A DNA stretch of 64,000 bases from Candidatus Methylospira mobilis (GTDB lineage Bacteria; Pseudomonadota; Gammaproteobacteria; Methylococcales; Methylococcaceae), in assembly GCF_009498235.1 (NCBI RefSeq), contig NZ_CP044205.1, forward strand, positions 1,623,501 to 1,687,500, read 5' to 3'. A model generated the notes under the pieces. That model searched no databases and was not told where the DNA came from. It worked only from the letters and a program-made list of their open reading frames with translations. A program made the position numbers and the translations under genes. Positions 42,651 to 50,244 of the stretch are shown piece after piece; the first letter of the stretch is position 1, and each line of letters opens with the position of its first letter.

Positions 42651-44555
42651 ATGATACGTTTGAATGAGCTGTCGCTACGGCGCGGCGTGAAATCCCTGCT
42701 GGAAAATGTCAGCCTGACGGTGCACGACGGGCAAAAAGTAGGGCTGACCGGCGCCAACGGCGTCGGCAAATCCAGTCTGTTCGGGCTGTTTCTAGGGGCT
42801 CTGCAGCCGGATACCGGCACGCTGGACTTGCCCCCGCATCAGGTGATCGCGCATGTGGCTCAGGAAACGCCGCCGGACAGTCGCGCCGCGCAGGAGTACG
42901 TGCTGGATGGCGATCATGAATTGCGCGACGTTCAGCAGCGCATGGAGGTGATCGATCCCGGGCAGGACGGTCTGGCTTATGCGCATCTGCAAAGCCACTA
43001 CGAGGCGATAGGCGGTTATACCGCCAATGCCCGCGCCGCGCGGCTGCTGCATGGGCTGGGGTTTGCTCCGGGCGACGAACTGCGCAGCGTCAGCGAGTTT
43101 TCCGGCGGCTGGCGCATGCGCTTGAATCTGGCGCAGGCGCTGATGTGCCGTTCCGATATCCTGTTGCTGGACGAGCCGACCAACCATCTGGATATCGATG
43201 CGGTGATCTGGCTGCAGGACTGGCTGCTTGCCTATGCCGGGACATTGGTGCTGATTTCACATGACCGCGATTTTCTCGATGAAGTATGCGATCACATCAT
43301 ACATATCGAAAATCGCAAGGCGACGCTGATCACCGGGAACTACAGCGCGTTCGAACTCCGGCGCGCGGAATTGCTGTCGCAGCAGCAATCGGCCAGGGAA
43401 AAGCAGCAGCGCGAAATCGCGCATATACAATCCTACGTCGAGCGCTTCCGCGCCCAGGCCACCAAGGCGCGGCAGGCGCAGAGCCGGTTGAAGGCTCTGG
43501 CGCGCATGGAGCTCATTGCGCAGGCGGAGGCGGACTCTCCGTTCGATTTTCATTTGCTGCCGCCCTCGAAGCTGCCGCGTCCGTTATTGCGTTTCGATCA
43601 GGTCGGCGCCGGATACGGAGCGCGGATGCAACTGGACGGCGTCAGTTTCACGCTGTCCCCGGGCGACCGCATCGGCTTGCTGGGCGCCAACGGCGCGGGC
43701 AAATCAACCTTGATCAAAGCCATGGCCGGCGTACTCGACATTCAGCAAGGAAAACGGGTTGCCGCCCAGGATTTACGCATCGGTTATTTTGCCCAGCACC
43801 AGATCGAACAGCTCAGTCTGGATGAAAGTCCGCTCTGGCATGTGCAGCGTTTGAATCCTGCTGCGACCGAAAAGGAATTGCGCAATTTTCTGGGCGGGTT
43901 CAATTTTCAGGGCGATCAGGCCCTGGCCTCGATCGCGCCTTTTTCCGGAGGCGAAAAGGCGCGTCTGGCCCTGGCGCTGCTGATTTATCAGCGTCCGAAT
44001 CTATTGCTGCTGGACGAGCCGACCAACCATCTCGATCTGGAAATGCGCGACGCGTTGAATCGCGCGCTGCAGGATTTCGAAGGAGCGCTGGTGTTGGTTT
44101 CTCACGACCGTTATCTGTTGCGCAGCGTAGCGGACCAGTTCTGGTGGGTAGTCGATCACCGTTTGCAGCCCTTCGACGGCGATCTGGACGATTATCGCCG
44201 CGTATTGGCCGAGCATCGGCGCGCGATGCAGGACAGCGCGGCATCAGCCAAAAAAACGGACCCGGCACGGCGCGATCAGCGCAAGCCCGACGCCGGGCAG
44301 CGCCAGCAGTTGCGGGCGTTGCAACAGGTAGTGGATCGCGCGGAGCGTGAGGTGGAAAAACTGACGCAAACCCGTTCCGAGCTGGAAACCGAGCTGGCCG
44401 ATCCCGCGCTTTATCTATCGGAGAACAGGGAGCGCATGCAGCGGATCGTACATAAAAAGAACGAAATCGACAGTCAGCTCCAGGATGCGGAAAACCGCTG
44501 GCTTGAAGCCGGCGAGAAACTTGACAATGCTCAAACGGCATTGCAGGATGCTTGA
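42651..44555 (+). CDS. yheS: ABC-F family ATPase, YheS-like
   Basis: ABC-F proteins bind the ribosome E site rather than membranes. The 634-residue protein has two ATPase halves: GANGVGKSS, SGGWRMRLNLAQALM, LLLDEPTNHLDI; and GANGAGKST, SGGEKARLALALL, LLLDEPTNHLDL. Between them is the interdomain linker that reaches the peptidyl-transfer centre (about 240-310). The C-terminal coiled coil (about 560-630) is as in YheS/Uup. No membrane segments. It overlaps or abuts the next membrane-protein gene. Confidence 0.93.
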   Translation: MIRLNELSLRRGVKSLLENVSLTVHDGQKVGLTGANGVGKSSLFGLFLGALQPDTGTLDLPPHQVIAHVAQETPPDSRAAQEYVLDGDHELRDVQQRMEVIDPGQDGLAYAHLQSHYEAIGGYTANARAARLLHGLGFAPGDELRSVSEFSGGWRMRLNLAQALMCRSDILLLDEPTNHLDIDAVIWLQDWLLAYAGTLVLISHDRDFLDEVCDHIIHIENRKATLITGNYSAFELRRAELLSQQQSAREKQQREIAHIQSYVERFRAQATKARQAQSRLKALARMELIAQAEADSPFDFHLLPPSKLPRPLLRFDQVGAGYGARMQLDGVSFTLSPGDRIGLLGANGAGKSTLIKAMAGVLDIQQGKRVAAQDLRIGYFAQHQIEQLSLDESPLWHVQRLNPAATEKELRNFLGGFNFQGDQALASIAPFSGGEKARLALALLIYQRPNLLLLDEPTNHLDLEMRDALNRALQDFEGALVLVSHDRYLLRSVADQFWWVVDHRLQPFDGDLDDYRRVLAEHRRAMQDSAASAKKTDPARRDQRKPDAGQRQQLRALQQVVDRAEREVEKLTQTRSELETELADPALYLSENRERMQRIVHKKNEIDSQLQDAENRWLEAGEKLDNAQTALQDA

Positions 44556-44578
44556 AACCTTGTAATCAGGTAACGACC

Positions 44579-45082
44579 GTGGCTTTAATCAAACTCTTTG
44601 TAGATATTGTCCTGTTCCGGAAAGGGCCACAGGATGTACCCGCGTCCCAGTTGATGCTGGGTCTCTGCATGCTGGCCTATCTGTTGATAGGCGAAGTAAT
44701 GTTGCTGATGGAAGAAAGCCTGCTGCGCGCCACGCTGCAGGTAGCGTTGGATGCAGTCATGCTGGCCGGCTTTGTGGTTGTTACGTTGAAGTTTGCCGGT
44801 TATGGCGAGCGCGTATTGCAGACGCTGAGCGCCTTGCTGGGAGTCGACGCGTTGATCAGCATGATTGCTTTCCCGGTGATGATTTCCCTGTCGTCCGGCC
44901 CGGAACGGGGTGGTGGGTATTTGCTGGTCATGCTGATGGTATGGCATCTCGCGGTCATGGCTCATATTTTTCGTCACGCCCTGTCCCGCTCATGGTGGGT
45001 GGGTTATGCCGTAGCGATGGTTTATACTCTGTTGAGTTTTCAGATATTGCAATTACTGTTCGGCGACTCGTCTTCCTCATAG
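44579..45082 (+). CDS. small membrane protein of unknown function
   Basis: A 167-residue protein with four predicted membrane helices (ASQLMLGLCMLAYLLIGEVM, a VALDAVMLAGFVVVTLKFAG segment, a LLGVDALISMIAFPVMISLS segment and a C-terminal one). I do not recognise the family; it recalls small YIP1-like proteins of gamma- and betaproteobacteria. GTG 44579 is taken as start because an AGG lies about 8 bp upstream; a TTG at 44552 overlaps the ABC-F gene by 4 bp and is also in frame. The usp gene follows after 9 bp. Confidence 0.65.
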   Translation: MALIKLFVDIVLFRKGPQDVPASQLMLGLCMLAYLLIGEVMLLMEESLLRATLQVALDAVMLAGFVVVTLKFAGYGERVLQTLSALLGVDALISMIAFPVMISLSSGPERGGGYLLVMLMVWHLAVMAHIFRHALSRSWWVGYAVAMVYTLLSFQILQLLFGDSSSS

Positions 45083-45091
45083 GAGGTTATT

Positions 45092-45532
45092 ATGAAAACT
45101 TACCGGAAAATCCTGCTGGCGGTCGATTTCGCGGATCATTTGAAAGTGGTGGTCGATCGCGCGCAAAGTTTGACCGAACTTTACCAGGCCGATTTAACCG
45201 TCCTGCACGTGGTTGAATACATTCCGTTGAGCGAGCCGGTTTACGGTTCCGTCCTGCCTTTGGATATCGACTTGACGGAACAGTTGGCGCAAGCGGCGCG
45301 CAAGCGCCTGCATACCATAACCAAACGCCTGAATTTGCCCGACACAGCCTTGCGCGTCGAAATCGGCAGCCCGAAATCGGAAATTATACGCGTCGCCGAA
45401 GAGTCAAAAGCCGATTTGATCGTTCTCGGTTCTCATGGAAGACATGGCATTGCCTTGCTGCTCGGATCAACCGCGACCTCCGTTTTGCATCACGCCACCT
45501 GCGATGTGCTGGCCGTTAAATTGAAAACCTGA
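45092..45532 (+). CDS. universal stress protein (UspA family)
   Basis: A 146-residue single-domain Usp. The ATP-binding signature G-2x-G-9x-G-S/T is present as GSHGRHGIALLLGSTATSVL. The N-terminal ILLAVDFAD and C-terminal HATCDVLAVKL strands are typical. It is likely a dimer in the cytoplasm involved in stress survival. Strong Shine-Dalgarno AGGAGG precedes the ATG. Confidence 0.93.
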   Translation: MKTYRKILLAVDFADHLKVVVDRAQSLTELYQADLTVLHVVEYIPLSEPVYGSVLPLDIDLTEQLAQAARKRLHTITKRLNLPDTALRVEIGSPKSEIIRVAEESKADLIVLGSHGRHGIALLLGSTATSVLHHATCDVLAVKLKT

Positions 45533-45545
45533 TATTTGGTGATCC

Positions 45546-46862
45546 ATGACAGGAATTATTTGGATGGTAATCCGTAAACCGGTTTTTTTTACCGTAATAT
45601 TTCTCCTGCCGTATACCGGACATGCGTTGGCCGCCACCGACCCGGTAGTGCTGACATTTTCTACAGTGGGCGATTCGCGCGTCGATCATGACGAAGCCAA
45701 AAACGCTAAATTGGCGGTAGCGCCTGACGCCGCACCGACCGCAGTCAATGAGGGCTTGAGCCGGGAAGGGGTGCTGTGGGGGCAAAATACGCACGCACTA
45801 AACCGTATTTTGCAAGGCGTCAAGGCGCAAAAAGCCAACATTCTGTTTTTTAACGGCGATATGATCATGGGCTATGGAAACCCTGTGTTGCCGCAGGCGA
45901 GCGATGCGGCTGTCGGGCTGTCGCTACAGGATGTATTGAATTCGGACCTGTTAAAAACTTATCGCGAATACGCTTATTGGCGAGGCTTTGTCGCCTCGTT
46001 GAACGATGCGGGCGTTTATGTCGCGCCGGTCCCCGGCAACCATGAGATGCAGTGCAGCAATACGCGTTATTGCAGCGGCGTACCCAAGGCGGCTGTGGCG
46101 GCGAACGAAAACGCATGGCGCGACAATATGGGCGACATGATACTGGACACCGAGCGCCTTAATGCGCTGCTTCCGTCATCGCTACGCGGCATTACGCATT
46201 TCGATAGCCGCAACAATCCTTACAACGATCCCGCAACGCTGCTGCCGTACGCCGGCTCCAATCCGGATGCAGTCAGTACCGATCAGAAACAGTTGAGTTA
46301 TTCTTTCGATATAGCCGATTCGCATTTTGCCGTTATCAATACCGATGCGGTAGGCCGTGACGGACATGCGCCCAATGCATGGCTGGATGCCGATCTGACC
46401 TTGGCGGCAGGGCGCGGCGCCAGACATTTTTTTGTGTTCGGGCATAAGCCCGCTTACTTTTATAACTACGGAACGCCTCCGGTAGCAACTCCGCCCACCG
46501 GCGACCTGGCCATGTATGACGCTGATGCGAGAAATGCTTTCTGGCATGTCATTGTCAAACACAGGGCTACCTATTTTTGCGGCCATGAGCATATCTACAA
46601 GGCGGCCCAATTTCCGTCTCCTCCCGGTGCGGTCGATCCTGCGAACGGCCGCGCTTATGCGCCCGCCTATCAGGTTATCGTCGGCTCGGGCGGTTCTCCG
46701 TTCGACGCGGCAGCCGCTAGTCCGGGGCTGGCGAGAGGGGATCGCCAGTTTGCCTGGGCTACGGTCAAAATTCATCGCAGCGGTGCTGTAAAAATGGAGG
46801 TTTGGGGCTTTTCCGACAGTTATGGTCCGAATACGCTGCTCGAACGCAGGGTCTTGCCTTAG
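45546..46862 (+). CDS. secreted metallophosphoesterase
   Basis: A calcineurin-like phosphoesterase of 438 residues with an N-terminal signal peptide (about 1-29, ending GHALA). Metal-binding motifs appear in order: TVGDSRVDHD, FFNGDMIMG, PGNHEMQ, FGHKPAYF and CGHEH. The substrate is unknown; secreted members of this type cleave phosphomonoesters or diesters. An in-frame ATG nine codons in (MVIRKPVFF) is an alternative start. It is followed by a 236-bp gap with a MITE-like element. Confidence 0.85.
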   Translation: MTGIIWMVIRKPVFFTVIFLLPYTGHALAATDPVVLTFSTVGDSRVDHDEAKNAKLAVAPDAAPTAVNEGLSREGVLWGQNTHALNRILQGVKAQKANILFFNGDMIMGYGNPVLPQASDAAVGLSLQDVLNSDLLKTYREYAYWRGFVASLNDAGVYVAPVPGNHEMQCSNTRYCSGVPKAAVAANENAWRDNMGDMILDTERLNALLPSSLRGITHFDSRNNPYNDPATLLPYAGSNPDAVSTDQKQLSYSFDIADSHFAVINTDAVGRDGHAPNAWLDADLTLAAGRGARHFFVFGHKPAYFYNYGTPPVATPPTGDLAMYDADARNAFWHVIVKHRATYFCGHEHIYKAAQFPSPPGAVDPANGRAYAPAYQVIVGSGGSPFDAAAASPGLARGDRQFAWATVKIHRSGAVKMEVWGFSDSYGPNTLLERRVLP

Positions 46863-46969
46863 CCTGATAGTAAATCCTTCCTGTGCCGCGTTTACGAGTG
46901 TCCAGTGTCACAATGGCTTAAACATCATGGGTTAATATGTTGGCCGGTCATGAGTATAACGAGCTTTAA

Positions 46970-47042
46970 GGAAGCGCTGATTAATTCGAATATGCACAGA
47001 CTGTATTAATCACAATGGCCTGAAAGGTCAATCGGCGCTTCC
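46970..47042. mobile_element. MITE-like palindromic element
   Basis: GGAAGCGC (46970-46977) and GCGCTTCC (47035-47042) are perfect terminal inverted repeats 73 bp apart. The left end continues TGATTAAT and the complementary ATTAATCA occurs at 47004-47011, separated from the right end by 22 bp. GGAAGCGCTGATTAAT-type ends are seen on small insertion sequences. No coding capacity; likely an internally deleted, non-autonomous derivative. Confidence 0.55.
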
Positions 47043-47098
47043 AGTAATCCTGGTTGTATCACTGACACGCATTTTTGTCGACAAAGAGATTTTCGCAC

Positions 47099-49210
47099 AT
47101 GCCGGTACAATACAGCGTTTCAAGGGGACGGCGTTACCCCAATGGGATAAGCACGGATCAGGGCGGGGTCAATTTCTCCATTTTCGGTTGGCACGCCACC
47201 CGGGCCGAATTGCTGCTTTACGAGCGCGCGGACAGTCCGGCGCCTTTTCAGATCATCCTGCTCAATCCCGATGAAAACAAGACATTTTTCTCCTGGCATG
47301 TTTACGTGGAAAAACTGCCGTCAGGAACGAATTACACCTGGCGCCTCGACGGTCCGCGCGATACCAAAACCTCGGGTTTTCGCTTTAACCCCGATAAGGA
47401 ATTGCTCGATCCCTGGGCGCGCGCTGTTACCGATCATTTCTGGAACCGTCAGGCTGCCTGCGAAGGCGGCAGCGACGGCCCATGTTCCTACCGCGCGATG
47501 GTGGTTAATGAGGGTTATGACTGGGAGGGCGATGTTCCGCTCAATCATGCGCTCGAAGACACCATCATCTACGAAGTTCACGTGCGGGGGTTTACCCGTC
47601 ATGCGTCCTCCAACGTCGCCAATCCCGGGACCTACTCCGCGGTCATCGAGAAAATTCCCTATCTCAAATCGCTTGGCATAACCGATATCGAGTTGCTGCC
47701 GGTAATGGCCTTCGACGAGCAGGACGTTCCTCCGGGGGCTGCGCGGCTGGGCCTTAAAAACTATTGGGGATACAGTCCTCACAGCTTTTTCTCGCCCCAT
47801 CCCGGTTACTGCATCACGCCCGAGCAGGGGACGCACCGGCGCGAGTTCAAGGACATGGTCAAGGCGCTGCACCAGGCGGGAATCGGCGTCATACTCGACG
47901 TAGTATTCAATCACACAGCGGAAGGCGGAGTCGACGGTCCCACCATCAACATGAAAGGGCTGGGCAATGCGGGGTTTTACCATCTGGATAAATTCGACCG
48001 TAGCCGTTATCGGGACTTTACCGGCTGCGGCAACACCATCAATGCCAACCACCCGATAGTCGCCGATTTTCTGCATGACATTCTTGTTTACTGGGTTAAC
48101 GAGTTTCATGTCGACGGCTTCCGCTTCGATCTGGCAAGCGCGCTGTGCCGGGGAATGGACGGCAATCCGTTGCGCGATCCGCCTGTGCTTTGGGCTATCG
48201 AGCTGTCGGATACGCTGGCGCAAAGCCGCATCATCGCCGAGGCATGGGATGCTGCCGGACTCTATCAGGTGGGCGGGTTTCCGGGGTTCCGCTGGCGGGA
48301 ATGGAACGGCCGTTACCGCGACGTAGTCCGGCGTTTTGTGCGCGGGGACTGCGGTCTGATTGGTGAGCTGGCCACCCGCGTTTCCGGAAACAGCGACTTT
48401 TATCAGCACACGGGCCGGTTGCCGACCAGCAGCATCAACTTCGTTACCTGCCACGACGGTTTTACCCTGTATGACCTGGTCAGCTATAACGACAAGCATA
48501 ATGAGGCCAACGGCGAAGATAACCGGGATGGCACCAATGACAATTACAGCTGGAATTGCGGCTATGAGGGCGAGTGCGAGGATACCGAAATCCTCGCATT
48601 GCGGAAACGTCAGGCTAAAAATATGCTTGCTATTTTAATGTTGAGCCAGGGCGTTCCGATGATGCGGGCCGGCGACGAAGTGCTGCGCACTCAAAAGGGC
48701 AATAATAACGGCTATTGTCAGGATAATGAGCTAAGCTGGTTCGACTGGAATCTGGCCGAACGTCAAGCGAACATGCTGCAGTTCGTGCAGCGGCTGATTG
48801 CGTTCCGCAAGCGCCATCCCTCCCTGCGCCGCCGGAGATTCATGACCGGCGGAATTCTGGCCGGCCGCGGAATTGCCGACGTGACCTGGCATGGAGCCCA
48901 ACTGCATGCGCCGCAGTGGGATGACCCTGATAGCCGGCTTCTGGCCTATACGCTCGCCGGTAGACATGATACGGAAGCCGACCTGCATATCATCTTCAAC
49001 CTGTCGCACCTGCCCTGCAAAGTCGAATTACCTATTGTCCCCGGACGCGTCTGGCATCGGGCGCTGGATACCGCGCTCGACACGCCTGACGATATTCCGG
49101 AGCCCGCTCGGCAGGTTCTCTGGAAGCAGCCCGACTATCCGGCTTTGCCCCGGAGCGTCGTGGTTATGGAGGGGCTGATAGTATCCGGGCAGCAGGACGG
49201 ACGGAAGTAA
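47099..49210 (+). CDS. glgX: glycogen debranching enzyme GlgX (isoamylase type)
   Basis: GlgX hydrolyses alpha-1,6 branch points of glycogen limit dextrins. The 703-residue protein has an N-terminal CBM48 domain (GGVNFSIFGWHATRAELLLY). The GH13 barrel has DVVFNHTAEGG, catalytic nucleophile Asp in VDGFRFDLASAL, acid Glu in IIAEAWDAAG and transition-state Asp in VTCHDGFTLYDLVSYNDKHN. ATG 47099 is chosen over a TTG at 47075. No other glycogen gene is in the window. Length and motifs are complete. Confidence 0.95.
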   Translation: MPVQYSVSRGRRYPNGISTDQGGVNFSIFGWHATRAELLLYERADSPAPFQIILLNPDENKTFFSWHVYVEKLPSGTNYTWRLDGPRDTKTSGFRFNPDKELLDPWARAVTDHFWNRQAACEGGSDGPCSYRAMVVNEGYDWEGDVPLNHALEDTIIYEVHVRGFTRHASSNVANPGTYSAVIEKIPYLKSLGITDIELLPVMAFDEQDVPPGAARLGLKNYWGYSPHSFFSPHPGYCITPEQGTHRREFKDMVKALHQAGIGVILDVVFNHTAEGGVDGPTINMKGLGNAGFYHLDKFDRSRYRDFTGCGNTINANHPIVADFLHDILVYWVNEFHVDGFRFDLASALCRGMDGNPLRDPPVLWAIELSDTLAQSRIIAEAWDAAGLYQVGGFPGFRWREWNGRYRDVVRRFVRGDCGLIGELATRVSGNSDFYQHTGRLPTSSINFVTCHDGFTLYDLVSYNDKHNEANGEDNRDGTNDNYSWNCGYEGECEDTEILALRKRQAKNMLAILMLSQGVPMMRAGDEVLRTQKGNNNGYCQDNELSWFDWNLAERQANMLQFVQRLIAFRKRHPSLRRRRFMTGGILAGRGIADVTWHGAQLHAPQWDDPDSRLLAYTLAGRHDTEADLHIIFNLSHLPCKVELPIVPGRVWHRALDTALDTPDDIPEPARQVLWKQPDYPALPRSVVVMEGLIVSGQQDGRK

Positions 49211-49230
49211 TTGCTCCTGTAAACAGATGC

Positions 49231-49866
49231 ATGTATAGACGGCTTATTACCTACCTCAGCTGGGCGTTCCGGGTTGGCGTGGTCTTTTTTTCCGTATATC
49301 CGGGCATCAACTGGATAACAAGCCGGCGTAGCGATCTGTTTCATCCGTATTTTCCGCAGGAACTGGTCATGCCGTTTGCCCCCCGATTCATTTGGGCATA
49401 CCTGCTGTCCATGTATCTATTGCTTCTGATTGCCGGAATGCGCATCATAACTGCACAAAAACGCTCGCCGCACGCAGCGGGCGACGCAGTGATATCAGTT
49501 GGTTTCTTCCAGAGGGAAACAAGGGTATGTCGGGGATTGGTCATGGCGTGGGCTCCGGTTTTAAGCGGGGTGGGTGATAAAAACATAGCGGACTATGGTG
49601 TTGAAGTAAATATTAAGTGGGTGCTGCAACACGCTCTACCCAAAGGCTTCCACCGCGCCCGCAACTTCGGCTTTTTACATCCCAACAGCAAACGGCAGTT
49701 CAAACTGCTTCAGTTGCTCCTGAAGCGAATACCCGATCCGGTATTGATGGAACCGAAAAAACGCCCGGCGCTATGCTGGCCTTGCTGTGGCGGCGAAATG
49801 AAGATCGTGCGCACCGGCATCAAACCGGGGTTCGACCGCTTCACAACGCCGGAGGGAGCGGAATAA
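49231..49866 (+). pseudogene. chimeric frame: PAP2-like N-terminus fused to IS91-type transposase tail
   Basis: The 211-codon frame joins two unrelated pieces. Residues 1-65 (VYPGINWITSRRSDLFHPYF, MPFAPRFIWAYLLSMYLLLL) are the N-terminal part of a PAP2-family membrane phosphatase, which normally continues with four more helices and catalytic His residues, all missing. Residues about 128-205 (VLQHALPKGFHRARNFGFLH, then CWPCCGGEMKIVRTGIKPGF) are the C-terminus of an IS91/IS801-type transposase with its zinc-ribbon Cys pair. The segment between matches neither. Homology to the phosphatase ends near 49435 and transposase homology begins near 49610. A functional protein is unlikely. Confidence 0.75.
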
Positions 49867-50244
49867 CAGGCAGCAAGAGCGGAGACGTACATGTAATCGC
49901 ACCCACCAGCGCGTCCGGTTAACACCCCTGTATTCAGGGGCTGAAGGAGTCGGCCGGCCTGAAAACGGTCAAAGCCAGGACAAATCCACAGGGAATGTCC
50001 TGTTCAATGAAGGCGTTGCCGCAACGGCAATGATGAAAAGGCGCGAAGGTTGACGGAGTGCTCTTGAAAACCGAACTGCCCTAAAAGCTATTTCCATAGA
50101 AACCTCCTATCAACCGGGCTCGTCCAACAAATGGTTCAGATTGTGGCTCGCTTCGCGATCACAATCTAACCTTACTCGTTAGGCGAAATGCGTGATGCCA
50201 AGACCCCTCGTTTTTAGTTGCAATCCAACCTACGCCGCTGTCGA
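49867..50244. other. non-coding scar between IS91 remnant and FG-GAP gene
   Basis: About 380 bp without a gene. The left part is likely the 3' flank of the IS91-like remnant and has a small hairpin (CCCCTG-TATT-CAGGGG, near 49924-49939). The right part contains the attC-like site listed separately and the end of the leftward repeat gene. Confidence 0.5.
50122..50184 (+). repeat. attC-like integron recombination site
   Basis: 63 bp with the parts of a cassette attC in order: R'' GTCCAAC (50122-50128), left arm GGTTCAGATTGTG, a loop with CGCTTCGCG, right arm CACAATCTAACC, spacer TTACTC, and R' GTTAGGC (50178-50184). The arms pair perfectly except for one extra C on the left arm, the kind of unpaired base that sets attC polarity; by that rule the site faces right. 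No integrase gene or second site is in the window. An unrelated dispersed palindrome with a GTTRRRY-like end is the alternative. Confidence 0.45.
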
